A stretch of 64,000 bases of DNA, taken from the NCBI GenBank assembly GCA_029213075.1, contig JARGPO010000052.1, positions 1 through 64,000 on the forward strand, in the 5' to 3' direction. Position numbers and translations under genes: made by a program. The notes beneath the pieces were generated by a model, which ran no database searches, was not told where the DNA came from, and saw only the letters and a program-made list of their open reading frames with translations. The stretch's first letter is position 1, and every line of letters starts with the position of its first letter. Shown piece by piece: positions 55,321 to 63,771 of this stretch. This DNA comes from Legionellaceae bacterium (lineage in GTDB: Bacteria; Pseudomonadota; Gammaproteobacteria; Legionellales; Legionellaceae).

Positions 55321-56025
55321 ATGAAGATGAAAATGGCAGCAGCTTTAGTATTAGGCGTAGCTATGTCAAGTACATACGCAGCAGAGGCGCTAGATACTGA
55401 TTTACAAAAATTATCATATAGTATTGGGGTTGATTTAGGTAATAATATCAAAAAACAAGGGATAGACCTTGATATTAAATCTATGGCCCAAGGTATAGAA
55501 GACTCTATGATGGGCAAGCCATTGAAGATGACAGAATCACAAATGAAAGATTCTCTTGTAAAATTTCAAAAGGAATTAATGGATAAACGTACTAAGCAAT
55601 TTGAAAATGCTGCAGAGGACAACAAAGCTAAAGGCGCTGCATTTTTAAAAGAAAATAAAGATAAAAGCGGTGTTGTAGCTCTTGCAAGTGGATTGCAATA
55701 CAAAATTGTTAAAAATGCTACTGGTGCAAAACCTAAAAAAGAAGATACAGTGACAGTTGAATACACAGGTCGTTTGATCAATGGTGAAGTGTTTGATAGT
55801 ACTGAAAAATCTGGAAAACCAGCAACATTTAGGCTTGATCAAGTAATTCCCGGCTGGACGGAAGCCTTACAATTAATGCCTGTTGGCTCAACATGGGAAA
55901 TATATGTTCCTTCAAGTCTTGCTTATGGCTCACGAAATGTTGGTGGCCTAATAGGTCCAAATGAAACATTGATTTTTAGCGTGCATTTGATATCTATTGA
56001 TAAGGACGCATCTGCTAAGAAGTAA
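55321..56025 (+). CDS. mip: Mip/FkpA-type FKBP peptidyl-prolyl isomerase
   Basis: Periplasmic or surface proline isomerase. Signal peptide [20 protein letters not shown] (1-20), an N-terminal helical dimerisation domain ([22 protein letters not shown]...MAQGIEDSM), a long helix, and the FKBP domain ([62 protein letters not shown]). Length 234, close to Legionella Mip, a virulence factor, with strong similarity throughout. The frame extends upstream through the MITE to a TTG at 55231, but ATG 55321 has AAGGGG upstream and the signal peptide. A terminator follows at 56038. Confidence 0.95.
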   Translation: MKMKMAAALVLGVAMSSTYAAEALDTDLQKLSYSIGVDLGNNIKKQGIDLDIKSMAQGIEDSMMGKPLKMTESQMKDSLVKFQKELMDKRTKQFENAAEDNKAKGAAFLKENKDKSGVVALASGLQYKIVKNATGAKPKKEDTVTVEYTGRLINGEVFDSTEKSGKPATFRLDQVIPGWTEALQLMPVGSTWEIYVPSSLAYGSRNVGGLIGPNETLIFSVHLISIDKDASAKK

Positions 56026-56037
56026 TTTTTTCTTGCG

Positions 56038-56069
56038 AATACCCCAGTAATTAAATTTGCTGGGGTATT
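56038..56069 (+). terminator. Rho-independent terminator after mip
   Basis: AATACCCCAG (56038-56047) pairs with CTGGGGTATT (56060-56069), a GC-rich 10-bp stem with a 12-base loop, followed by a short T-rich tract. Confidence 0.8.
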
Positions 56070-56209
56070 TTAAATGTAAGTTGTGAATTACTATAAATAT
56101 GTCAGATATCTTGCCCTAAGCCAATTTATTTGTGTTTTAAAAATGACATTCTTGTTGTTTTATTGTATCATAAATCTTCTTTTTTAATAACCTTACTTAG
56201 GAAACTGGT

Positions 56210-57478
56210 GTGCATCTAATTTTCACTAAGAGATTCTTAGTTGTTTTTATATTGGGATTTTCATCTGGACTTCCACTGGCTTTAGTGTCTAGCACATTGC
56301 AAGCGTGGTTTTCTGATGTAGGTATGTCTGTTTATGCGACTGGGATGTTAAGTTTAATTAGCTTACCTTATTTGTATAGATTTCTTTGGGCACCAATTTT
56401 AGATCGATACTCTTTAGTTTCTTTTATGAGTAGAAGACGTAGTTGGATATTAGGAACACAGATATTTTTGTGTCTTGGTTTTAATATCATGGCTTGGTTT
56501 TCTCCTCTCACATCTCCTGTGCTTATGGGAGTTTTGGGATTTATTCTCGCAAGCTTGTCTGCCACCCAAGATGCTACAATTGATGCGTATCGAGTAGAAA
56601 TACTAGCAGGAAATGAATTTGGATTAGGAGCATCAGTTGCAACCTTAGGTTATCGTTTGGCAATGTTATTAGCTGGTGGAATATCGCTTATAATTGCCGA
56701 GCATGCTGGATGGGAGATGGTATATCGCTTGATGGGGGCGGTTATGATTATTGGAATGCTGGCGACCATTTGGGGAGATGAGAAGGCTCCTCAGAATCTA
56801 GAGCCAACAGACCTTGTTCATTCATTTATTGATCCAGTTAAGAACCTATTAAAAAGACCAACTATTATTCCATTTTGTTTATTTGTTATATTTTTTAAGT
56901 TAGGAGAGGTTTTTACCACAAATATTAGTGGTATTGTTATGCCTTTTTTAATTCAAGGGTTAGGTTTTTCACTTTCTACGATAGCTTACGTAAATAAAAT
57001 ACTCGGTGTTGCTGCAGTTATAGCTGGTGGTCTTACAGCCGGGGTTGTGCTACTACGTTGTTCGTTGTATCGATCTTTATTTATTTTTGGACTTATTCAA
57101 TGTATAACTAATGCCTTGTTTGTATTACTTGCTATTGTTGGTAAAAATACCATGCTCTTATCCCTGGCTGTTATGAGTGACAATTTTGCAGCAGGACTCG
57201 GAACAACGGCAATAGTCGCTTTATTTATGCGTTTTGTTGATAATCGTTTTACAGCCACACAGTTTTCAATGTTGGTTGCTCTTGGAACTATCCCTCGCGT
57301 CTTTTCTGGGCCAATAGGCGCCTTTATACATTCTATGGTTGGGTGGGTTGGTCTTTATCAATTTGCATTTGTTTTATCTTTTGGGTTTATTCCGTTCTTG
57401 ATAATGATCGCTCGAGATCCTTGTTTCACCGCAATTGAAAAAGACTCGGACGATGAGGCCCGTGCCGGTGCGTGGTGA
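56210..57478 (+). CDS. ampG: AmpG-family muropeptide permease
   Basis: Major-facilitator permease importing anhydromuropeptides for cell-wall recycling. The N-terminal VFILGFSSGLPLALVSSTLQAWFSDVG and YLYRFLWAPILDRY, then SATQDATIDAYRVE, are AmpG signatures. 422 residues, about twelve to fourteen helices. The start is GTG at 56210 with AGGA upstream. The last 105 bases overlap the sensor-kinase gene on the other strand; the AmpG residues there are the polar tail after the last helix (DPCFTAIEKDSDDEARAGAW) and the end of that helix. Confidence 0.92.
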   Translation: MHLIFTKRFLVVFILGFSSGLPLALVSSTLQAWFSDVGMSVYATGMLSLISLPYLYRFLWAPILDRYSLVSFMSRRRSWILGTQIFLCLGFNIMAWFSPLTSPVLMGVLGFILASLSATQDATIDAYRVEILAGNEFGLGASVATLGYRLAMLLAGGISLIIAEHAGWEMVYRLMGAVMIIGMLATIWGDEKAPQNLEPTDLVHSFIDPVKNLLKRPTIIPFCLFVIFFKLGEVFTTNISGIVMPFLIQGLGFSLSTIAYVNKILGVAAVIAGGLTAGVVLLRCSLYRSLFIFGLIQCITNALFVLLAIVGKNTMLLSLAVMSDNFAAGLGTTAIVALFMRFVDNRFTATQFSMLVALGTIPRVFSGPIGAFIHSMVGWVGLYQFAFVLSFGFIPFLIMIARDPCFTAIEKDSDDEARAGAW

Positions 57479-58828
57479 TTGTAACGTTATTTGTGCATTA
57501 TGTAGGCTTGCAATTTGTTTAACTATAGCAAGTCCAAGACCGCTGCCTGAATTTTTATTGCCAAGGGCTCTATAAAATCTTTCGAAGACTCTGGCTTGTA
57601 TTTCATCAGGTATACCAGGACCATTATCTTCTATTTCTAAAACAGCCAAGCTTCCTTCTTGATAAATTTTAACACTGACAGTCCCGTTTGGATAACCATA
57701 TACAATAGCATTTTCAATTAGGTTGCGAATGAGAATGCCTATGCTTGTTTGGTTACCAATAAAGTTATTAATCTTATCTTTTTCTATAAACTCAATATCT
57801 ATTTTGTGCTCAAGAGCCTGGGGCGCAAGCATTGCAATTATTTCTCGAGATACTTGAGAGAGATTTACGGTATTTTGTGCATCGTTAGCATACTCTTCGG
57901 GGACTAGCTTACTCATAGTTAGAAGTTGCTGGACTATATGTGTATTTCTATTAACACTGGCAATGACTTTTTTTAAAGACTTGTTTTTCTCATTTATATC
58001 ATTAGTGTTAAGGGCTACTTGTGCTTGTGCTTTTAGGGCAGCAAGTGGCGTTCTAAGTTCATGGGCCGCGTCTGAGGCAAACCTTTTTTCTCGGTCAAAA
58101 CCTTCTTGTAGGCGTTGTAATAATTTGTTCAACTCATCAACCACTGGCTTTATCTCTTTCGGAGGGTTTTTTATTTTAACTGGATCCAAATGATTTGGAG
58201 CTCTATCTGCTAGTTCTTTAGCCACTACCGCTAAACTGCGTAGACCTCTTTTTATAATCATCCAAATTAAAAATGCAGATATTGGAAAGGATAAAAGCAC
58301 TATGTAAAAATCATCAATAGCTATTCTTTGCCCTAATTCAAATCGAGTATCATATTTCTCCGCTAATACAGTCTTTAGGTTGGTTTGAGGGTTATAATTT
58401 GAAAAAACCCGCCATTTTTGGTTATCAATTATTTTATCGCTAAATCCATCCGGTATATTATCGAGTCTGGTTCTTGGTTTTCCAGCAGAGTGTAATAGTA
58501 ATTGATTGGAATTATTCCATACTTGAAAATTAAATCTATCTAAATAGTAATTCGGTAATTTATTGTAGAAAAGTGATTTTGGGTAATGTGCTTGTATTTT
58601 TTTAGGTATGGAATTAAGTCTTTTTTGAATTTCTGACAAAGGACGCTGCTGAAGATCCTCTCCAAGTAAAGACTGATAAGAAATAGCTGTAATTGCCATG
58701 AGGGTATCATGATGTTCTTTTATATCTTTTTGATCTAGATAATAGTTACATATTGTACTTATACCAGTTGTGAGGGTGATTGCTATTAAAACATATACTA
58801 ATAAAAAATTTCGAATAGATTTGTTCAA
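57374..58828 (-). CDS. Two-component sensor histidine kinase (QseC/PmrB-like)
   Basis: Inner-membrane sensor of 484 residues: TM1 (about 8-28), periplasmic domain (29-170), TM2 (172-193), HAMP-like linker, the dimerisation box FASDAAHELRTPLAALKAQ with H256, then N (NLIENAIVYGYP), D/G1 (EIEDNGPGIP) and G2 (GSGLGLAIVKQI) boxes. The signal is unknown; the architecture resembles QseC. It is 17 bases downstream of its response regulator. The 3' end overlaps ampG by 105 bases, and both ends look genuine. Confidence 0.93.
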   Translation of the reverse strand: MNKSIRNFLLVYVLIAITLTTGISTICNYYLDQKDIKEHHDTLMAITAISYQSLLGEDLQQRPLSEIQKRLNSIPKKIQAHYPKSLFYNKLPNYYLDRFNFQVWNNSNQLLLHSAGKPRTRLDNIPDGFSDKIIDNQKWRVFSNYNPQTNLKTVLAEKYDTRFELGQRIAIDDFYIVLLSFPISAFLIWMIIKRGLRSLAVVAKELADRAPNHLDPVKIKNPPKEIKPVVDELNKLLQRLQEGFDREKRFASDAAHELRTPLAALKAQAQVALNTNDINEKNKSLKKVIASVNRNTHIVQQLLTMSKLVPEEYANDAQNTVNLSQVSREIIAMLAPQALEHKIDIEFIEKDKINNFIGNQTSIGILIRNLIENAIVYGYPNGTVSVKIYQEGSLAVLEIEDNGPGIPDEIQARVFERFYRALGNKNSGSGLGLAIVKQIASLHNAQITLQSPRTGTGLIVRVFFNCGETRISSDHYQERNKPKR

Positions 58829-58845
58829 AGTTATACCTCACCTGG

Positions 58846-59508
58846 CTATTTCTTCTTTTCTACCAAATACCCTACTCCACGAATGGTTTTAATAAAGTTA
58901 GTACTTATTTTTTTACGTAAATTATGTATATGTACTTCTAAGGCATTACTTTCAATATCCTCGTCCCAGCCATATATACTTTGGATTAATACTTCTTTAG
59001 ATAGAACTTGGCCTTGATTTTCGAGTAGTTTATGTAACAGAGCGAATTCACGTCTTGAAAAATTAACAGGACTCTTGTCTAAGGTAACTGAGTGTGATGC
59101 TGGATCTAGAATAATATTCTCATAATAAATAGCTGAGTCAGCTCGTCCTTGCGAGCGTCGGATTAATGCTCTAATCCTTGCGCTTAGCTCACATAGGTCA
59201 AATGGCTTGGTCATATAATCATCAGCGCCATTATCTAAGCCTTGTACTCGGTCCTCTACTGAATCCCTGGCTGTTAAAATGAGCACAGGTGTATCAATAG
59301 AGTTTTTTCTAATTATTTTTAGTAGTTTCATGCCAAGTAATTTAGGCAGCCCTAGATCAAGGATTATCAAATCAAAGGATTCAGATTTAAGGGCTAGTAG
59401 GGCAGACTCTCCATCTTGAAGCCAATCAACAGCATACTTAAATTGAGTTAATCCTGTTTTTAAGGCGTCCCCTAAAAGTTCGTCATCCTCAACCAGGAGC
59501 AAGCGCAT
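58846..59508 (-). CDS. OmpR-family response regulator (QseB-like)
   Basis: DNA-binding regulator, partner of the kinase downstream. Receiver domain with acidic pocket (E7, D8, D9), phospho-acceptor D51 (LIILDLGLP), T (LTARDS) and K102 (DYMTKPFD); C-terminal winged helix with FSRREFALLHKLLENQGQVLSKEVL and NALEVHIHNLRKKI. It has 220 residues. The start shares one base with the yciB stop, so the regulator is coupled to yciB. Confidence 0.94.
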   Translation of the reverse strand: MRLLLVEDDELLGDALKTGLTQFKYAVDWLQDGESALLALKSESFDLIILDLGLPKLLGMKLLKIIRKNSIDTPVLILTARDSVEDRVQGLDNGADDYMTKPFDLCELSARIRALIRRSQGRADSAIYYENIILDPASHSVTLDKSPVNFSRREFALLHKLLENQGQVLSKEVLIQSIYGWDEDIESNALEVHIHNLRKKISTNFIKTIRGVGYLVEKKK

Positions 59509-60053
59509 TAAGTCTTACTCGAGGAAGGTTCGATTGAGTGCTTGGTTAAATATAGTGCTTGTAAGAACACAAACACCAACATAAATCCTACTCCACCGAA
59601 TAATTTAAAGTTAACCCAAAAGTCGGTATTATAGTGATATGCAACATAAATATTAAGAGATCCCATAAAAATAAAGTAGACAGTCCAAGCAAAGTTTAGG
59701 CGCTGCCATATTTTCTTGGGTAGTTGGATATTAGTGTCCATCATTTTTTGAATAATTGGCTTTTTGCCAAAGTATGAAGAACCTAAAAAAACCAGGGCAG
59801 AAAGCCAATATATGCCAGTTGGCTTCCATTTAATAAACCAGGGATTATGGAAAAACAAAGTGGCTCCACCTAAGACTAAGATTAAAACCATACTTATAAG
59901 ATGTAGTTTTTCATAGCGCTGGTGCTTAATTCGGTGGAATAGAACCTGGAAAACTGATCCAGCCATAGCAAATGCTGTAGCGTAATAGATCCCATAAAAT
60001 TTATAGCAAATAAAAAAGAGTAATATCGGGAAAAAATCAAAGAGTAATTTCAT
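59508..60053 (-). CDS. yciB: YciB-family inner-membrane (septation) protein
   Basis: Five-helix inner-membrane protein (IspZ/YciB family) linked to cell-envelope integrity and division. It opens [27 protein letters not shown], with [58 protein letters not shown] and [13 protein letters not shown]. It has 181 residues. First gene of the yciB-regulator-kinase run. Confidence 0.93.
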   Translation of the reverse strand: MKLLFDFFPILLFFICYKFYGIYYATAFAMAGSVFQVLFHRIKHQRYEKLHLISMVLILVLGGATLFFHNPWFIKWKPTGIYWLSALVFLGSSYFGKKPIIQKMMDTNIQLPKKIWQRLNFAWTVYFIFMGSLNIYVAYHYNTDFWVNFKLFGGVGFMLVFVFLQALYLTKHSIEPSSSKT

Positions 60054-60161
60054 ATTTTATATATATCAACAGTTGAGTGCTAATATTATTATAATTGTTA
60101 GTTAATCAATTAGCCAGTCATTAACAAAATCAAGATAAATATAGGTGATATCCAAGCTATC

Positions 60162-60914
60162 TTAACCAATCCTAGGATTTCCTTCTTGAGTATCATTTTT
60201 TGATGGATCTATTGAATCTTTATCAGATTCAGGTTCACTTTTACTAAAAAGGACTGATTTACTTGCTGTTATTGATGATGGTTTAAATTTATCACTTAAT
60301 GTTTTATCATCAAAAGCAGTTCCTTCAAACGTATCTATGACGTATTTGTTTGATTGAAGTCTATCTTCTAGTTCGCTAATAGTAGGTTCAGAACTAACAT
60401 TCTGATATCTGTCTTCGTTATTGCTCTGTTCAATCAATGCGGCAGCAAAATTAGTTAAAGCTGTTGCAATCAAAAGACTAACCCCTATTTCCAGTGTAGC
60501 AGGATTCATTATTAGAGCAATCGAAGTAGCGTAGGCAAGAATTAGAAAAGTGGCCGGCAGATATTTTTCCATTCTTTTGTTAGTAAGTAGTGATATATCG
60601 TTTTGTCTTGATCGAGATATAGAAATTTGAAGTTCATTGTCTATATGTTTTAATGCTGGGGACCACATTTTGTTAGATACATGAGAGTTGTTGCGTACTA
60701 AACTTTGCAGGTCATTTCTAAGATCAACCGTTGTTTTTTCACCATTGTTTATATCGTTAATACTTCTTTTAACAGACAAAAGAGTCTCATCTGGAGCTCT
60801 TTTTCTTTCTAAACTTTTATATAGATTGACTAAATGAATGATTAGACGTTGTCTGCTTAATTGTAGTCTATTAAAATCAGCTTCGGTACTTTCATCACCT
60901 TTCTTAAATAACAT
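60162..60914 (-). CDS. Membrane-hairpin protein with acidic Ser-rich tail
   Basis: Function unknown, 250 residues. A soluble, mostly helical N-terminal half (1-115) rich in Arg/Asn/Ser, two adjacent hydrophobic segments at about 119-137 and 141-161, and a polar C-terminal tail (165-250) rich in Ser, Asp, Glu and Lys. A central hairpin with flanking cytosolic parts resembles eukaryotic-membrane-targeted effectors of intracellular bacteria, and glutamate-rich tails are common in Dot/Icm substrates, but this is inference from composition. ATG at 60914 preceded by AGAGAGA. Confidence 0.65.
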   Translation of the reverse strand: MLFKKGDESTEADFNRLQLSRQRLIIHLVNLYKSLERKRAPDETLLSVKRSINDINNGEKTTVDLRNDLQSLVRNNSHVSNKMWSPALKHIDNELQISISRSRQNDISLLTNKRMEKYLPATFLILAYATSIALIMNPATLEIGVSLLIATALTNFAAALIEQSNNEDRYQNVSSEPTISELEDRLQSNKYVIDTFEGTAFDDKTLSDKFKPSSITASKSVLFSKSEPESDKDSIDPSKNDTQEGNPRIG

Positions 60915-61017
60915 GTTCTCTCTCCAGTATTACTAGATGTTATAAAGTATAGGAGTGTTTGGTTTATAATCAAGAGTTTGTTTTTTTAATCATAAATCTG
61001 ATTGTTTTAAAACATCA

Positions 61018-61740
61018 TCAGTTATTATCTAAATCAATTAGCCATTGGATCTGATCTTGTAAGTTAATAGATATTTCCGATATTTCTTCAATTTTCTTAT
61101 TAGTAAATATTTTTTTAAATTCTAGGTCCTTTTTATATGAGGCTACTTTTATGTCTCTTTGCTTTTGCAACCAAACAATTTGTGGCAAAAATAGATGAAG
61201 TATCCCCTCTAGCCATTTATCTACTACTCGCCATGATGATTCATCGCTAAGATTCATTTTAAATCTTTTAGTTAAGTTTGACGCATATCTAGCACTATAC
61301 CACTGCTCAGATGTAACCCATCTATTTACCGTAAATAGTCTAATTGGTTGTCCTAATCTATTCATGCCAATTGCAAGCAAATGAGTCATTTTGTTATTGT
61401 GCTTGATGTTTTCTATAGGTGGAAGATTAAGTGGTTTTATATATTTAGGTATAAATTTAGTACGGATGTAACAATGAAAATGACCATGCTCGTTGCTTAT
61501 TTTGTTTTCTCTGTGACAGTGATAAAAGTATTGTCCACCAGTTGCAAAATCAATTCTATCTCCCAAAGGATAGTGCTTTAGTTTAATGTGTTTGTCATCA
61601 GCACCTGAGATAAAATTTAGAATGTTACCACCGTAATCTGTTGGCAATTTTTGTTGATTAATTAGAACTTGTTCAGCGCTCTTTAGCAGAGATGTTTGTT
61701 GACGTTTGGTAATTATAGGTAGAGAGAAATTTGAAGACAT
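61018..61740 (-). CDS. Uncharacterised His-rich protein (possibly DUF6969 family)
   Basis: A 240-residue soluble protein. The notable segment is GGQYFYHCHRENKISNEHGHFHCYIR (about 68-93), which has five histidines and two cysteines and looks like a metal site. Conserved-looking parts follow: HLLAIGMNRLGQPIRLFTVNRWVTSEQW and WLEGILHLFLPQIVWL. I believe similar uncharacterised proteins are widespread in proteobacteria, possibly under DUF6969, but I cannot verify the name. No signal peptide or membrane segment. Neighbours give no hint. Confidence 0.7.
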   Translation of the reverse strand: MSSNFSLPIITKRQQTSLLKSAEQVLINQQKLPTDYGGNILNFISGADDKHIKLKHYPLGDRIDFATGGQYFYHCHRENKISNEHGHFHCYIRTKFIPKYIKPLNLPPIENIKHNNKMTHLLAIGMNRLGQPIRLFTVNRWVTSEQWYSARYASNLTKRFKMNLSDESSWRVVDKWLEGILHLFLPQIVWLQKQRDIKVASYKKDLEFKKIFTNKKIEEISEISINLQDQIQWLIDLDNN

Positions 61741-61819
61741 ATCTTAATTAATTTAATAAATAATTTTCTACAAAAACCAAGGGCGAATGTTATTTATATC
61801 GCCTCGTTATAAAATTTTT

Positions 61820-62086
61820 TTAACTTGCTGTTTCAGCTGCACAAGTAGATCCTGGCATTCCTTCCTCACCAACACAACCAGCGCAATCTTGAAATCCTGG
61901 TCCACCCTCGCATCCTGGAGTGCAATATGTAGATCCCGAACATCCAGAGCATTTGGAGCATGAGCAACTTCCAGTGCAGGCATTAGTTGAAAGGGTTGGT
62001 GATTCTTCGGCAAAGGATACTGGCATAATTGCGGCTGAGGATAGGGTGGTTAATAATGTTGCAACAGCTACGCTATATTTCTTCAT
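61820..62086 (-). CDS. Small exported cysteine-rich protein
   Basis: An 88-residue protein with a signal peptide (MKKYSVAVATLLTTLSSAAIMPVSFA, 1-26). The mature 62 residues hold ten cysteines, mostly as SC/GC pairs (TGSCSCSKCSGCSG, YCTPGC, DCAGC) with many glycines. This could bind metal (copper or zinc) or be held by disulfides like a toxin or bacteriocin. I know no matching family. AGGAAGG lies before the ATG. A second frame over the same bases (61807-62013) lacks a signal peptide, so I prefer this one. Confidence 0.75.
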   Translation of the reverse strand: MKKYSVAVATLLTTLSSAAIMPVSFAEESPTLSTNACTGSCSCSKCSGCSGSTYCTPGCEGGPGFQDCAGCVGEEGMPGSTCAAETAS

Positions 62087-62286
62087 GTAACCTTCCTTAA
62101 ATTGGTTGATAGTTTTACTTTTAAATATCCTTTTAACAAAACCATCATATATATCTTATTTTTAATATGCAATATTTTCAGGGTTTTGATTTTATATTGA
62201 TTGGGTTGTTTGTTTATATTTCCTATCTCTTACGGTCTTCGTCGAGATAAGGTATACTTGATTTCATTTATAATTGAATTTATTGC

Positions 62287-63126
62287 ATGCAATCAATCGT
62301 TGATCTACATTGTCACAGTCATTTTTCTGATGGGGTTTTAAGCCCGGAAGAATTATATAATAGAGCTGTATCATCAGGAGTTAAGATTTTTTCCTTAACT
62401 GATCATGACTCCGTTGATGGTGTGTCAAGATTAATTGCTGCAAATAACTCTCAGCAAATGCAAGTTATTAGTGGTATTGAGTTTAGTACACGTTTTAAAA
62501 AACATGATATTCATATACTCGGATTAAATATTGACCTTGCTAATGTAGGTTTATCCAAGGTTATACAATTACAAAAAGACTCTCGAGTTGTCCGTGCTAA
62601 ACAAATTAGTGAGTTATTAGCTAAGTGTGGAGTAGAAAATGCTTATGATAAAGCATGTGATATAGCCAATAACAATAGTATTGGCCGCCCTCATTTTGCG
62701 AAAGTTTTACTGAACGAGGGTTTAGTTAGAGATTTACAAGGAGCTTTCACACAGTATCTTGGTGCTAGAAAAAAAGCCTATGTAGCAACTAGTTGGATTG
62801 ATATACCGCAAGCAGTAGATGCAATTATTCAAGCTGGTGGAAGTGCTGTTATCGCTCATCCATTGAAATATAGACTAACTAATACTAAATTAAATGAACT
62901 GATTAAAGAGTTTAAAGATTCTGGTGGGGTTGGCATTGAAGTTGTTTCTGGAGATATGAGTGCGGCTGAGATTGATCATGCTGCTGAAATAAGTTTGCGC
63001 TTTGATTTATTAGCTTCTTCCGGATCCGACTATCATGCTGATAGAATATCTAGGGTTGCAATTGGTAGGCAAAAAGCATTACCAAAAAAGTGCAATCCAA
63101 TTTGGTCTAAATGGAGTTTGAATTAA
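62287..63126 (+). CDS. PHP-domain phosphoesterase (RNase AM / YciV type)
   Basis: Metal-dependent phosphatase/5'-3' exonuclease of the PHP family; the E. coli relative (YciV, RNase AM) trims short RNAs and removes 3'-phosphate from nucleoside bisphosphates. Metal motifs: DLHCHSHFSDG, LTDHDSVDG, GIEFSTRF, IAHPLKY and GSDYHAD. It has 279 residues. yciO starts on the next base and trpS follows, a conserved gammaproteobacterial order. Confidence 0.92.
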   Translation: MQSIVDLHCHSHFSDGVLSPEELYNRAVSSGVKIFSLTDHDSVDGVSRLIAANNSQQMQVISGIEFSTRFKKHDIHILGLNIDLANVGLSKVIQLQKDSRVVRAKQISELLAKCGVENAYDKACDIANNNSIGRPHFAKVLLNEGLVRDLQGAFTQYLGARKKAYVATSWIDIPQAVDAIIQAGGSAVIAHPLKYRLTNTKLNELIKEFKDSGGVGIEVVSGDMSAAEIDHAAEISLRFDLLASSGSDYHADRISRVAIGRQKALPKKCNPIWSKWSLN

Positions 63127-63750
63127 ATGAGTGAAATATTTGCAATGCACCCTGATAATCCTCAGGCTAGATTATTGCGTCAAGCGGCTAACATTGTTGA
63201 GGATGGTGGTTTAATCGTCTATCCAACTGACTCAGGATACGCATTGGGTTGTCAATTAGGAAATAGAAAAGCATTAGAGAGAATTCGCAAGTTACGTCAA
63301 CTAGGTAAGGATCATAACATGACCTTAGTTTGTCGAGATTTGTCAGAACTAGGTACTTACGCGGAAGTAACAAAACCAATTTTTCGCCTACTTAAAGCTT
63401 TTACACCAGGTTCTTATACATTTATTTTAAACGCAACTAGAGAAGTTCCAAAATTAATGTTGCATCCAAAGCGTAAAACATTAGGATTGCGTGTTCCTAA
63501 GCATGTTATATGTTTGGCCCTGCTTGATGCACTAGATGCGCCACTTATGAGTTCGACACTAATCCTACCTGGTGCAAGCGCACCATTAAGTGAGCCAGAA
63601 TCTATTATGGATTTGCTTGGTAGCCAAGTTGATTTAGTTATTAATGGCGGTAATTGTAGTCATGAGCCGACAACAATTGTTGATCTAACCGGTGAGTATC
63701 CAGAGATTATCCGAGTTGGGAAGGGTGATCCTAGGCCGTTTAAAATTTAG
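63127..63750 (+). CDS. yciO: YciO/YrdC/Sua5-family protein
   Basis: A 207-residue protein of the Sua5/YrdC/YciO fold that binds RNA, ATP and small acids. Family motifs: GGLIVYPTDSGYALGCQLGNRKALERI, PGSYTFILNATREVPK, LGLRVPKH, and the C-terminal PTTIVDLTGEYPEIIRVGKGDP. The YciO branch is related to, but not clearly the same as, the threonylcarbamoyl-AMP synthase YrdC. It directly abuts the PHP gene and precedes trpS by 21 bases. Confidence 0.92.
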   Translation: MSEIFAMHPDNPQARLLRQAANIVEDGGLIVYPTDSGYALGCQLGNRKALERIRKLRQLGKDHNMTLVCRDLSELGTYAEVTKPIFRLLKAFTPGSYTFILNATREVPKLMLHPKRKTLGLRVPKHVICLALLDALDAPLMSSTLILPGASAPLSEPESIMDLLGSQVDLVINGGNCSHEPTTIVDLTGEYPEIIRVGKGDPRPFKI

Positions 63751-63771
63751 TTATTTTTTTGTGAGGTTTTA

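Noticed and set aside
61807-62013. 68-residue frame overlapping the cysteine-rich gene
   Set aside because: It has no signal peptide or family features and lies in another frame of a gene with a good ribosome site and clear export signal.
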